Part shown: positions 1-9,257 of the stretch, piece by piece
How positions within the stretch are numbered: position 1 is the first letter of the stretch
Layout of the letters: every line of letters begins with the position of its first letter
Assembly: GCF_009936375.1 (NCBI RefSeq)
Contig: NZ_AP022333.1
Location: forward strand, 62,001 to 126,000
Direction of reading: 5' to 3'
DNA: 64,000 nt
Origin: Methylosinus sp. C49
Lineage (GTDB): Bacteria; Pseudomonadota; Alphaproteobacteria; Rhizobiales; Beijerinckiaceae
Notes under the pieces: generated by a model
The model's input: only the letters and a program-made list of their open reading frames with translations
Database searches by the model: none
Told to the model about the DNA's origin: nothing
Program-made: the position numbers and the translations under genes

Positions 1-163
1 GCTTTGCCTGTAGCGCTGCGCGCTGATCCTCCAGCGCACGCTGTTGCGTGATCGCACCGCGCAAAGCCTCGCGAAGCCGGTCCGCTTCCGTGTCCGCTCG
101 TGCGCCCGTGATCGTCGAGGCTGCGAGTGACACGGCGATAAAAAGCATCGGAACTCGCATCAT
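1..163 (-). CDS. Secreted coiled-coil protein, N-terminal part only (runs off the window)
   Basis: The first 54 codons are visible on the minus strand, starting at the ATG at 163-161. They begin with a signal peptide (MMRVPMLFIAVSLAAS, then cleavage near ARA-DT). A charged Glu/Arg/Gln-rich stretch (EADRLREAL, ALEDQRAALQ) follows and looks like the start of a coiled coil. The start overlaps the porin stop as TGATG, so the gene is very probably translationally coupled to it and belongs to the same operon as the TpsB/ExbBD/TonB genes. The function is unknown. A periplasmic or outer-membrane-associated structural role is only a guess from the coiled coil and the neighbours. Confidence 0.7.
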   Translation of the reverse strand, partial: MMRVPMLFIAVSLAASTITGARADTEADRLREALRGAITQQRALEDQRAALQAK

Positions 164-2019
164 CAGAACTTCCCGTTGAGGTCGACATGCAGAACGTCGA
201 CGGCGTAAGGGACCCCGGAGATGTTATTCGCGCTCATCCAGCGCAGCGACAGCCACACATTCTTGCCGACTCCGAGATTGCCGCCGACGAAATACCCCTT
301 CAGATTCGTGCCGCCGAGCCCAAAGTCGGCGTCGACGAAAGCGTCCACCATCGCATCCGACCCGAGATATTTGTAGCCCGCGAAGACATTCCAATCCAAG
401 AGACGACGAATTTCCCTATGTCCGACAGTGACGCTCGCGAGATAGCCGTATTTCCCGCCCACGTAATTGCCGGGGAACCACTCGTTGGCGCTTATCTCGA
501 ATGCGCCCGTCACATTGTTGGCGAGAATATCTGGCCTGACCCTTCCGTTGAAAGCCGTATTCACCAGAAACTCGCCATCCAGAACGATATGAACGGGATC
601 GAAATGTCCGAAGTCGACCTCGCCGGAGGCGACGAACGGCCGAAACTGCTGGGCGAGCCCGAAATATTGATATTGACCGGTCGTCCCGCCACTGTTCGAA
701 GTGTCTTTGATGATCGAGCGCAGCGGCATGTAGGTGTTGCCACGTTGCGCGAAAGACGGCCGGGTCAGATCCGTATCACACCCGTCCGATGCGCTATAGA
801 CGCGGCAGGGACTCGACAACTCTCCCTGCACCTTGCTGAAATCATAATAGGCGGCGGCGATCTTGAACGCATAATCATCATCGAGCTTGGCGGAGACGCC
901 GAGCTGCCCCGCGAAGAGCCACTTATCGTGGCTCGGCACCTTCGTCGGAGGCCCGCCGTCATAGGACGGCAAATTGATTCCCGCGTTCAGATCCGTGTTG
1001 AAGACCGGAAAGGCTCCGCCGGCGACGAAAGTGGTAATGCCTTCGGCGATCTCGTATTTGCCCTGCGCCGCGAAGCCGTCGAAGCCGATGTCTCGATACC
1101 AGACGAGATCGGTCGGCGACCAAAATGGATTGTCCATTCGTCCCGCGATGAGAGAAAATTCCTCGAGCGGCTGATATTTGAAGAAAGCGCGATCGATCCA
1201 TAACGAGTATTTCGAGAAATTGCCGCCGTTCGCGCCGAAGGTCTGGTTCTGCGACACGGGCGAATTATTCTCGCCTCCCGCAAAGCGCAAGCCGGCCGAA
1301 AAGCCCTCGTGAAGATCGGCGATCATTCCGAGGCGGCCACGAAAGCGGAATTGATCGCGATTCTGTGTGACGTCATAGGTCGGATAGTAATAGGGGTTGG
1401 TCTTGCTCACATCATAGGGCGAGCCGGTATTGATCGCGTTGAAATTGACTGCATCGTATTGATCGTTTCCGCTCGGATAGTAGATACCGCGATATCGCAG
1501 GCGCATATCGCCGTAGAACCGGATGCGCGACGCCCATTCGGGATATTTGCCGGGCGAGGCCCAATTCTCCTTCTCGGCCTGCGCCATGACCTCTTTCTTG
1601 ATGTCCTCGCGCAATTGCCGCTTTACCACCTCCGGCACATAGCTCACATGTTTGACGCCGGGCGGCGACGCGGCGGCGGCAGCGGCAGCGGCGGCCGCGA
1701 CTTTCGCCGCATCGCCCGCCTTCACGCTCGCATCCTTCGCAGCCTGGCGCTGCACATAGGCCTCATTGGCCGCCTGCTCGACCAGCGACTTCGCTTGCTC
1801 CTCCGTCAGCACACCCTGCTTGACGAGAAGATTGACCAGATTGATCGTCGCATTGGGCGATAGCGGCTTGGCTCGCGACACTCTGGCTGGCTTCGGCTCC
1901 GCGGTCTTTCCCTCATCCGCCGCATCCTGCGCGACAGCCGGAGCCGAACCGGCGCATGCGCAAAGAGACGCGACGAAGACCAACGAACTGCGACGCGCTC
2001 CCAACTTTCTCTCGAACAT
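163..2019 (-). CDS. Putative outer-membrane porin
   Basis: The 618-aa product has a signal peptide ending near APAVAQ. A short helical segment (VNLLVKQGVLTEEQAKSLVE) follows, then an Ala-rich linker and a long aromatic, Gly/Asp-rich beta-barrel region that ends in a Phe (LNGKF), as outer-membrane barrels do. The layout matches the 'putative porin' family (PF16930 type). The ATG at 2019 is preferred over an upstream GTG at 2034 because GGGGAG lies just before it. It is the fifth gene of a co-directional set (TpsB, ExbB fusion, ExbD, TonB, porin), which suggests a barrel that works with the energised TonB complex. The substrate is not evident. Confidence 0.8.
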   Translation of the reverse strand: MFERKLGARRSSLVFVASLCACAGSAPAVAQDAADEGKTAEPKPARVSRAKPLSPNATINLVNLLVKQGVLTEEQAKSLVEQAANEAYVQRQAAKDASVKAGDAAKVAAAAAAAAAASPPGVKHVSYVPEVVKRQLREDIKKEVMAQAEKENWASPGKYPEWASRIRFYGDMRLRYRGIYYPSGNDQYDAVNFNAINTGSPYDVSKTNPYYYPTYDVTQNRDQFRFRGRLGMIADLHEGFSAGLRFAGGENNSPVSQNQTFGANGGNFSKYSLWIDRAFFKYQPLEEFSLIAGRMDNPFWSPTDLVWYRDIGFDGFAAQGKYEIAEGITTFVAGGAFPVFNTDLNAGINLPSYDGGPPTKVPSHDKWLFAGQLGVSAKLDDDYAFKIAAAYYDFSKVQGELSSPCRVYSASDGCDTDLTRPSFAQRGNTYMPLRSIIKDTSNSGGTTGQYQYFGLAQQFRPFVASGEVDFGHFDPVHIVLDGEFLVNTAFNGRVRPDILANNVTGAFEISANEWFPGNYVGGKYGYLASVTVGHREIRRLLDWNVFAGYKYLGSDAMVDAFVDADFGLGGTNLKGYFVGGNLGVGKNVWLSLRWMSANNISGVPYAVDVLHVDLNGKF

Positions 2020-2079
2020 GAAACTCCCCAGCACTCTTCAGCCGCGATGCGTGGCTTCGATTGATACTATCTGCGCCGA

Positions 2080-2826
2080 TCAACTCGGTCGCTGCTCGGT
2101 GATCCGAATAATCATCGGCATCGGCATGCCTTTGGGCGGCGGCTCGCGCAGAGTGAGATTACCGAACACCTCATTGCGGAGAACCGCGTCGAGCTCGGCG
2201 TCGCCGGTCGTTCCGCGGAGTTCCACTCTGGTCACGCGACCGGACTGATCCGCCCACAGTCGGATATTTCCGCGCATCGTCGCTCTGCGTGTCCGCTTAT
2301 GCGCCTCGAGAGCGGAACGGAGCTGGGATTGCACCATGGACGCATACCAGCCCCATCCGCTACCGCCGCCGGAGCCGCCATAAGCATTTCCCCCGGGCTT
2401 GCCGCCGAGATTGAACAGATCGCCGGGTCCCTGCGCCTTGGCGTCGAGCGAGAGCGGTCCAGGAGGCTGATCGTTCTTCGCATCCTTGATCGGCGCCTTC
2501 TGCGGCTCGTCGACCGGCTTCGGCTCTTGAAACTCCGGCTGGTCGACCTTCGTCTGCTCGATCATCTTCTGCTCGGGCGGCGGAGGGGGGGGAGGCGGAG
2601 GGGGTGGCTGAAGAATGTTGACGATCGAAAGCTCGTGAATTCGGCGAGGCGCCGGAAGATCGTCATGTCCAGAAAGGACGACGACAGCGATGATCGACAG
2701 AACCGCGCCGCCGATCGCGATCTTGGCCCTATGGCGGCGCAGCCAGCCTCTCACAGACGCGTCATTACGATGCTGGAAAGCTTCACGCTCCGGCCGACGA
2801 TAGCTTTGTCCAGTCGACGAATTCAT
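2080..2826 (-). CDS. TonB-family energy transducer
   Basis: The 248-aa product has one N-terminal membrane helix (about residues 35-52, IAIGGAVLSIIAVVVL). A periplasmic linker follows with an uninterrupted run of 11 prolines and Pro/Glu/Lys repeats, then a Gly/Ser-rich hinge (about 135-150) and a C-terminal TonB-like domain (GRVTRVELRGTTGDAELDAV, ending near IIRITEQ). TonB proteins carry proton-motive energy from ExbB/ExbD to outer-membrane partners. It lies 31 bp after exbD and just before the porin gene, so it probably serves this operon. Its C-terminal domain resembles that of the STN fusion protein at 9258-9989 more than the classical TonB at 10129-10833. Confidence 0.85.
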   Translation of the reverse strand: MNSSTGQSYRRPEREAFQHRNDASVRGWLRRHRAKIAIGGAVLSIIAVVVLSGHDDLPAPRRIHELSIVNILQPPPPPPPPPPPEQKMIEQTKVDQPEFQEPKPVDEPQKAPIKDAKNDQPPGPLSLDAKAQGPGDLFNLGGKPGGNAYGGSGGGSGWGWYASMVQSQLRSALEAHKRTRRATMRGNIRLWADQSGRVTRVELRGTTGDAELDAVLRNEVFGNLTLREPPPKGMPMPMIIRITEQRPS

Positions 2827-2857
2827 GACGCCTTCTCCGAATTTCGCGCGGGGCGGC

Positions 2858-3271
2858 TCACTTCACCAACGGCTTGGTGGCGAGCCCCACTTGCGTGAGG
2901 CCGATACGCGACAAGAGATCGAGAACATCCATCACGCTTTGATATTGCGCCTGCGCATCGCCGCGCAGCACGATCGGAAACTCCGGCGTCAACGCCTTCT
3001 GCTGGATGAGCCGCTGCTCGAGCTCCGGCAAGGTGACGGGAATCGTGTCGAGAAAGATCTTGCCGTCATTGGCGATGGTGATCGCTTTCGTCGTCTGCGT
3101 GGCAAGGCTCGGAGCGGCGGAGGCCTTCGGCAGATTGACCTTTTGGCCCTGCACCGTCGCCGTCGTCATGATGATGAAGATCACGAGCAGAACATAGGCG
3201 AGATCGAGCATCGGCGTGATGTTGATATCGTCATAGGGCTTGGCTTCGTCTTGCATCTTCATCGGCGTCAC
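2858..3271 (-). CDS. exbD: ExbD/TolR-type biopolymer transport protein
   Basis: The 137-aa product has a short cytoplasmic N-terminus and one membrane helix that includes the hallmark NITPMLDLAYVLLVIFII. The Asp in MLD is the proton-carrying residue of the ExbD/TolR family. A periplasmic domain follows. It forms the stator of the TonB energising complex with ExbB. The start overlaps the end of the upstream DUF2341-LamG-ExbB gene by 4 bp (ATGA), so the two subunits are made together. Length is normal for the family. Confidence 0.93.
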   Translation of the reverse strand: MTPMKMQDEAKPYDDINITPMLDLAYVLLVIFIIMTTATVQGQKVNLPKASAAPSLATQTTKAITIANDGKIFLDTIPVTLPELEQRLIQQKALTPEFPIVLRGDAQAQYQSVMDVLDLLSRIGLTQVGLATKPLVK

Positions 3272-5178
3272 TCCCCCGCAATTCGCCGCTCGACGACATC
3301 GAGCCGGCCTTCCGAATAGGACTCGGCCATGCGCGTCACGAATTCATCGACGAAGACATGAATGTCGCTCGTCAGATCTTTGATGCGGGAGATGAGATAA
3401 TTGTATCCGAACAGCGCGGGGATGGCGACGCCGAGGCCGGCGACTGTCGCCACCAGGGCCGCGGCGATGCCCGGCGCGATCGCATTGACATTCACGTCTC
3501 CGCTCGCCGCGATCGCCGCGAAGGTGATCATGACGCCGACGACCGTGCCGAGCAGCCCGAGGAACGGCCCGCCCGAGATTGCTATGGTCAGCACGACCAT
3601 CAAGCGGTTGAGCTGTTGCGTCTCCTTGACGACCCCACTGTCGAGCGCCGCCCGGATCGCCGCGATCGACGGTCCAGAAAGCACGCCCCTGCGCACGCCG
3701 CAGGCGATGAAGCGATGACGGATCTCCGAAGCGCCGATGTGATAGATACGGTAGAGCGAGGATGGACGAATGCCGGCTGCGTCCCGCTCGCTGATGCGGC
3801 CGCCCAATGTCGCCACATCATCCTCGTCACTGTGATCGAGGGCGGTCAAATCGGTCGCGAGCTCGCGAAAGCTCTTCATGAATTGCGCGTTGGCCTTCGC
3901 CTGCCTATTCAAATAGGTCGCGCGGTCGATCATGACGAGCCAGCTGATTACCGCCATGATCATCAATAGGCCGATGACGATCCATCCATCGAGCGTCACC
4001 GATTTCAAGATGATAACCATATAGCCGGACAACCAGCTCGCGGTCTCTTCGTCGACGCTGAAGGAGATCAGCTTAGATGGATCCGGCCCCTGTCCGATCG
4101 CAGCGAATTTGATGAAGCCAGCCGGACGAGCGCTCTTGGCGATCTGCAATTCGTCGATATCCCCGACGAAGCCGAGGGTCCCATCTTCGCCGCCGATCGT
4201 AGCGTTCGTGCGAAGCTCTGGCACGCTGGCGTCGAGCGTTGCATAGACCCGGCCATCGACATAGAGCGAGACGCGTCCCGCACCGGCGACCACGGCGAGA
4301 TGCCGCCAAGCGTTCGCAGTCCAAGGCGCGCCGACCGCGCTGCGCGCGACAGCGCCCGCCGCCGTCACCTCGACATAAGGCGCGCCGTTATCGAGGCCGA
4401 TCGTCAATGCATCGGCGCCGGCGCGGCGGCTATAGAGCATCGCATCGGACGCGAGCGTCGCCGGTTTGACCCAAGCCGAAAAAGTGAAAGCGTCGCCGGC
4501 GGCCAGCGCCAAGGACGGAGACGCGGGAATAATAAGAGGCGCGCGACCGTCGAGCCGCAAGCCGCCGCCGATGATCGCGCCATCCGCCGGCTGACCGACG
4601 CTCGACGCATTGTTGCCCCACACTGACGAGTCGAGCGCCGGCGTTCCGCGTTCCGCGAAATGATAGACGAGCGCGGCCTCCGCATCATAGGTCCCTTTGG
4701 GATCAGCGGTCGAGACGGCTTTTTTGTCGCCATAGTACAACCATATATCCGTCTTTGCGCCGGGCTGCACATTCGGCGCGGCCACCCAGATCAACGCCTC
4801 CCCTAGAAGCGGATCGAATTTCTCGATGTGATGCTTGAGCGGCGTCTTGTCGTCGCCGGCTACGAAGCGCAGATCGCCGCCATCCTCTTTGGCCGCGGAA
4901 AAGCGGAAATTGCCAATGTGCAGCCGCACCAGCACGGGCGTCACGCCGATAGGGTCCGTGATATTGGCGCCAGAGGCGCTGGCGTCGATGGTGATTTTCT
5001 TGCGCAATTGCCACTCGTCGTTCCACCAGGCGAAAGCGGAGGACGACCACAATGTCATCATCGTAGCGACGCAGAAGAGCATCGAGGCGATGCGGAAGCG
5101 ACGGCGCGCGAACTCGAGCGCCAATTTGCGGCCTCTCAACTCGGATAGAATGGGCATGTCGAACGTCATCGTCGTCAT
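3268..5178 (-). CDS. DUF2341-LamG-ExbB fusion (MotA/TolQ/ExbB proton channel with a periplasmic sensor-like part)
   Basis: The 636-aa product has an N-terminal signal or anchor helix (about 30-50). A DUF2341 domain follows (WWNDEWQLRKKITIDASA to DIWLYYGD, about 50-150), then a LamG/concanavalin-like jelly roll (about 165-350, FTFSAWVKPATL and WRHLAVVAGAGRVSLYVDGR). After a membrane helix near 385-410 comes a typical ExbB/TolQ channel with GGPFLGLLGTVVGVMITF and GIAAALVATVAGLGVAIPA. It should form the proton channel with ExbD. The roughly 350 extra residues place a carbohydrate-binding-like fold in the periplasm next to the motor. It overlaps the TpsB gene by 1 bp and exbD by 4 bp. Confidence 0.85.
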   Translation of the reverse strand: MTTMTFDMPILSELRGRKLALEFARRRFRIASMLFCVATMMTLWSSSAFAWWNDEWQLRKKITIDASASGANITDPIGVTPVLVRLHIGNFRFSAAKEDGGDLRFVAGDDKTPLKHHIEKFDPLLGEALIWVAAPNVQPGAKTDIWLYYGDKKAVSTADPKGTYDAEAALVYHFAERGTPALDSSVWGNNASSVGQPADGAIIGGGLRLDGRAPLIIPASPSLALAAGDAFTFSAWVKPATLASDAMLYSRRAGADALTIGLDNGAPYVEVTAAGAVARSAVGAPWTANAWRHLAVVAGAGRVSLYVDGRVYATLDASVPELRTNATIGGEDGTLGFVGDIDELQIAKSARPAGFIKFAAIGQGPDPSKLISFSVDEETASWLSGYMVIILKSVTLDGWIVIGLLMIMAVISWLVMIDRATYLNRQAKANAQFMKSFRELATDLTALDHSDEDDVATLGGRISERDAAGIRPSSLYRIYHIGASEIRHRFIACGVRRGVLSGPSIAAIRAALDSGVVKETQQLNRLMVVLTIAISGGPFLGLLGTVVGVMITFAAIAASGDVNVNAIAPGIAAALVATVAGLGVAIPALFGYNYLISRIKDLTSDIHVFVDEFVTRMAESYSEGRLDVVERRIAGE

Positions 5179-6968
5179 CAGAATTCACCCCAGACACGGA
5201 AGTTCAGGCGCGGCTCCTTCGCCTGCGTATAGAGTTGGCTGATCATCGGCATCGAATAGACGAACATGCCGCTCACATGGTCGAGCAGCTTGATGCGCGC
5301 CCCGAAGCCGTAGCTCCATAAATTGAAATGCGCCTGCTGCTCGGCCAGCGGATGAATGACTTCGACGACCCCCTTGTCGACAAAGCCGAACATCCGCCAA
5401 TCGTTGAACAGGCTCATCGGCAGGCGATCAGCGCCGGCTTCGCGCTTTACCGCATCCTGCAGAAATTCGCCGACGTTGGGGCTGCGCAGCTCTACTGTGC
5501 CGGCGGCTCCGGTATCGCCGAGGACCTCGGATTCGAGATAGCCCCTTACGGTGTCGAGACCGCCGACGCTCATCTGCTCGCTCGACGCCAAGGGGCCGTC
5601 GGCGATCTGGCCGACGATTCGGCCATAGCCCTGGAAGCCGCCCGGCAGCTCCTGCAGATGAGAAACGTCTAGGTTGAAATGCGTGAAGTTTCCCGACGCA
5701 TAGGCGCGTTTGTTGTCGAAAGCGGTCTCGTTGCTGCTCGCTGGCCGCATGTTCAAAGTGAACGACGCATTGAGCTGCGTGGTGAAGCTTTCGGTCTGAT
5801 AGATGGCGTTGTAAGTCGCCGCGAGCGGATAATAGGTGATCGGCGATGAGGATGAAGTTTCGGTTCCGATCCTGACGATCTCGCCGTAATGCTTGTAGTC
5901 CAGCCCCACCGAGAAAGAATGATACAAATTCTCGATCGTCGGCAGCGACATCACAGCGCGCAATCCGATAGTCTGGCCCGGCCCGACGACGTTCACGCCG
6001 CCGACGGTGGCGATGTCGCTCGTCGATGTGAGTCCATATGCGAGCACCGCCAGCCAATCGACGTCCGGCACGCGCGCGAGATAGGAAGCGGAGAACACCT
6101 CGGCGTCGGAGCGCTTCTGCGGCGCCGCCTGATAGGTGAAGCTCAGCGAATGACCCAGCTGCCACAGATTGTCATAGCGCACCGTGCCGATGACGCGCTG
6201 GGCTGTGGTGTTGGGTGAACGACGATTGTTGAACTCCATATTCGCATGGAGAGGAAGCTTGTCTTCGACTTCGAGATCGACATCGACCGTGCCTGGCGCA
6301 ACGCCGGCGCGTAACGCGGGCGTCACGCGCCGGTCGGGCCATTGGTTGAGCGCGACGATATCTTTCGTCACCTCGCCGAAATTCGGCACGGTTCCTTCCT
6401 TCAGAGAGACCGCCTTGGCCTTGATCTGATCGACATCGAAGAAGCGCGCCCTCTTGACGCGCAAGCGGCCGATCTTGAGCTCGGCGACCTTGAGAACAAT
6501 GACGCCACCCTGCGCATTCTGTTGCGGAACGGATACGGCGACCGTCTGAAAGCCTCTGTCGTGATAGGCTTTTTCGAGGGCCGTGCGCGCTTTTTCGACG
6601 TCGGCGGCCGTACGTCCCGGGCCGACGAATGGATAGATTGCTTCCTCGACCTCGAGCTGCGTCAGTCGATCGGCTCCGTCGACGACGAAATCATCTATAT
6701 CGAAACGCGCCGACGACGCGGAACTCTCCGACGACACTTTCGCAGAGACAGGCGGCTTGGCCGCTGTCGTTTCCGCGGCCGCCTTTCCTGGGGACGTCGC
6801 CTCGGCGGCGCCTTCGGCCACAGCGCTCTGCGCTTTGCCCATGCACCAAGCGTCGGTCGACGCCGACAGGCCGCCGCACATCACCAGCATCACGACAAAG
6901 TCACGATGGACATCGCTTCGACGCCGCGCATATGCGCGACCGCTCGGCTCACTACTGGACGAGAACAT
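5178..6968 (-). CDS. ShlB/FhaC/HecB-type (TpsB, two-partner secretion) outer-membrane transporter
   Basis: The 596-aa product has a signal peptide (about 17-40, with VVMLVMCGGLSAS). A linker, then a POTRA_2-type domain (FDIDDFVVDGADRLTQLEVE, and AYHDRGFQTVAVSVPQQNAQ, the usual TpsB pattern) leads into a C-terminal 16-stranded-type barrel (GLDTVRGYLESEVLGDTG, the family VRGY motif) ending in Phe. Such proteins export a large TpsA adhesin or haemolysin, but no TpsA gene is in the window. The ATG at 6968 follows GAGGAA; a longer reading frame reaches 7085. The gene heads the operon with the ExbB fusion, ExbD, TonB and porin, an unusual partner set for TpsB. Confidence 0.88.
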   Translation of the reverse strand: MFSSSSEPSGRAYARRRSDVHRDFVVMLVMCGGLSASTDAWCMGKAQSAVAEGAAEATSPGKAAAETTAAKPPVSAKVSSESSASSARFDIDDFVVDGADRLTQLEVEEAIYPFVGPGRTAADVEKARTALEKAYHDRGFQTVAVSVPQQNAQGGVIVLKVAELKIGRLRVKRARFFDVDQIKAKAVSLKEGTVPNFGEVTKDIVALNQWPDRRVTPALRAGVAPGTVDVDLEVEDKLPLHANMEFNNRRSPNTTAQRVIGTVRYDNLWQLGHSLSFTYQAAPQKRSDAEVFSASYLARVPDVDWLAVLAYGLTSTSDIATVGGVNVVGPGQTIGLRAVMSLPTIENLYHSFSVGLDYKHYGEIVRIGTETSSSSPITYYPLAATYNAIYQTESFTTQLNASFTLNMRPASSNETAFDNKRAYASGNFTHFNLDVSHLQELPGGFQGYGRIVGQIADGPLASSEQMSVGGLDTVRGYLESEVLGDTGAAGTVELRSPNVGEFLQDAVKREAGADRLPMSLFNDWRMFGFVDKGVVEVIHPLAEQQAHFNLWSYGFGARIKLLDHVSGMFVYSMPMISQLYTQAKEPRLNFRVWGEF

Positions 6969-7177
6969 TCGGTTCCTCACCAACGCAGGAAGCATGCTCC
7001 CGGCGGTCGATCGCTGCCCGGCGGGACGATCAAACGCGCTCCCTCGTTGGAAAGACGATTCGGCTAGCCCGGACCCGAAAATCAAATTGCGAAAAAATAC
7101 GGAGCCCTCACCTCGCGAGATCGTATCGGCGTGAGTTTCGAGAGGACTGTTTGCGCGCGGGAGCGCGGCGGCCGTCG

Positions 7178-8272
7178 TCAGCCGAGAAGGACGACTCCAC
7201 CCGGAAGCGCCAGCGCGCGGGCTCCGAACAGGCGCTGAACCTGCTCCACGAGAACCTCGAGCCGATCGACGCGAAAAACGCCGTCGACGATGCGTCGGCG
7301 CAAATCGGCGTTGGCGATGATGATCTTACCCGGCCGGTAGCGATTGACCTCTTCTATGACCTCGGCGAGCGGCGTGTCGTGAAAGAGCAGCAGCCCCTCC
7401 CTCCAAGCAGTCACTCGGCGCGGGTCGACGCGCGAGGACCGCATGACGCCGTCGGCTCCGTAAGACACTTGCTCGTCCTTGCCGAAGCGCAACATGAATT
7501 CGCCCTGCGCGACGCTCACCGAGCCCTCGAGGCAGCTCACCGAGACGACGCCATCGATGCAGCGCGCGTCGAAGCGCGCTTGGTTCGCCGTGATCGTGCT
7601 CCCGGCTGCGAGGACGACGAGCCGCCGCGACTGCGGCAGGTCGACGGAGACCGCGGTCTGCCCGGAAATCAGCTCGATCTGTAACGCCGCCTCTGTCGGT
7701 TTCACCGCGATGCTCGTCTGGGTGTTCATCTCCAGGGAAACGTCGGGAGCGAGGGCCACCACTCGCCGCTCGCCTTTGCCCGTGCGGTAGTCGGCGGAGA
7801 GTTCTTTGAGCGATGGCCATAGATCGAGCGGCGGGTGCAGGAGCGCGACCCCGGCGACCGAGGCGGCGATCGCGCCCCCGACAAACGCTCGACGCGACAG
7901 CGCCCGGCGCGGCGACATTATTTGCGGCGGCGAGGCCGTCTTCTCGCTCCCTTCGGCAGCCAGCTCCCGGCCGGCTACGCCGACGAGACGCCAGACGCGT
8001 GCGGCGTCCCGAAACGCCTCTTCGTGAAGAGGGCTCTGCGCGCGCCAATGCTGCAGTTCTTCGAGTTCCGCGGCAGAGGCCTCGCCGGCCTTCAAATGCG
8101 CGATCCAGCCGAGAGCTTCGTCCAACAGGGGACGAGGCTCGCACGTGTCGGCCGGCTCAGTCACGTTTCGAGGCTCGTCGTCGGCGCCAGCCACGCCAGA
8201 ATCCTCCGTCAGAAGGCGAGAGCGTCGCGTATCTTTATGCGATTCTATGGGTTTGGAGCAATCTTCTCGCAT
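7178..8272 (-). CDS. FecR-family anti-sigma/sigma-regulator
   Basis: The 364-aa product has a cytoplasmic DUF4880-type N-terminus (LLDEALGWIAHLKAGEA, EELQHWRAQSPLHEEAFRDA). One membrane helix follows (FVGGAIAASVAGVALL, preceded by SRRA), then the periplasmic FecR domain (TGKGERRVVALAPDVSLEMN and the ITANQARFDAR region) and a C-terminal STN-like tail (FHDTPLAEVIEEVNRYRPGK). FecR passes a periplasmic signal to a FecI sigma factor. It lies between the FecI gene and the TpsB operon, all on minus. The ATG at 8272 is chosen because the residues before it (reading frame to 8386) do not look like FecR. Confidence 0.9.
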   Translation of the reverse strand: MREDCSKPIESHKDTRRSRLLTEDSGVAGADDEPRNVTEPADTCEPRPLLDEALGWIAHLKAGEASAAELEELQHWRAQSPLHEEAFRDAARVWRLVGVAGRELAAEGSEKTASPPQIMSPRRALSRRAFVGGAIAASVAGVALLHPPLDLWPSLKELSADYRTGKGERRVVALAPDVSLEMNTQTSIAVKPTEAALQIELISGQTAVSVDLPQSRRLVVLAAGSTITANQARFDARCIDGVVSVSCLEGSVSVAQGEFMLRFGKDEQVSYGADGVMRSSRVDPRRVTAWREGLLLFHDTPLAEVIEEVNRYRPGKIIIANADLRRRIVDGVFRVDRLEVLVEQVQRLFGARALALPGGVVLLG

Positions 8273-8538
8273 CGCATCTTTCGGTCCTGCGCGGAGCCGT
8301 CCGATCGGGTCGTTACCTCGACCGAAGCCTTTGCAAACGAGACAACGGCCACTCCCGTCGTCGAAGCTCCGCTCAGACGCTCGCAAAAGCGTCCAGCGCT
8401 TCTGAACATCAGACGACTGGCGCGCGCCTATCCCGAAGCGCGCCGAAAACCAAAATGAGACGATTTTGCGGGAGAGCTTTTGAACGGCGCATAGCGCGCC
8501 CGTCTCTTAGAGCGCGTCGTCATGGCGCATCCGCGTCA

Positions 8539-9081
8539 TTATGACTTCGGCCGTGGCCCCCCCAGACGGACCACACGCGTGCGACTCAGACGTTCCGCGC
8601 AATGCGTCAAAGCATATCTGAGATCAGCCTCGACGGTTCGGGTGGTGACATCCAGACTGGCCGCGACCTCTTGCGCTGTCCGACCCTCGACGGCGATTTT
8701 CCTCAGCACTTCACGGCGGCGCGGCGACAGCTCGGCCATCGCGCGTGTGAAAGCTTCGATCTCGGAACGCGCCTCGGCGATTTGGGCTGGTCCGGGCGCT
8801 TCGTCGCAAATGTCGAGGATCGCGTCCACCGCAGCAGCGCTCACGCGATTACGCCCGGCTTTCTTTTGATCCTTGGCGATATTGACGGCCGTGCGAAAAA
8901 TATAATCCTTCGGGCTCCGAACGTCCGCCGCCTCGCCCACCCGGTCCAATCGCAGGAATGTCTCGTGAAGAGTTTCGTAGGCGAAATCCGCCGAGCCCAA
9001 CCGTCTCGTGAGTCGTCTCAACAATTCGTCGTAACTTTCGACGAGCTGATTGCACAAACGCGCTCGATTGGTCTGAATCAC
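8539..9081 (-). CDS. FecI-type ECF sigma-70 factor
   Basis: The 180-aa product shows region 2 (LVESYDELLRRLTRRLGSAD, DETFLRLDR-like ETLHETFLRLDR, DYIFRTAVNIAKD) and region 4 (MAELSPRRREVLRKIAVEGR, TAQEVAASLDVTTRTVEADL), with no other domain. Length is normal for FecI-like factors. With FecR downstream it forms a cell-surface signalling pair. Its likely targets are the TonB/STN genes upstream and the TpsB operon downstream, inferred from position only; I could not call a sigma-specific promoter with confidence. Confidence 0.92.
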   Translation of the reverse strand: MIQTNRARLCNQLVESYDELLRRLTRRLGSADFAYETLHETFLRLDRVGEAADVRSPKDYIFRTAVNIAKDQKKAGRNRVSAAAVDAILDICDEAPGPAQIAEARSEIEAFTRAMAELSPRRREVLRKIAVEGRTAQEVAASLDVTTRTVEADLRYALTHCAERLSRTRVVRLGGPRPKS

Positions 9082-9257
9082 GGAACTCGGGCCCCAACGA
9101 CGCCGGCTCTAGAGACATCAAGAGCTTGACGTCACTAACGGCGTTGAACGACGAATTTATGACAGCCTCGCTCGAGGCGTCGTCGAATATCCTCCATGCG
9201 GACGCGTTTCGGCCGCTGCGGCGACACGATCCCGCCGGTCCTCGGGAACCGCCGCGT

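Noticed and set aside
187-1203. Long plus-strand open frame opposite the porin gene
   Set aside because: The protein has no domain or signal, and the minus strand encodes a clear signal peptide and barrel. It is a GC-rich shadow.
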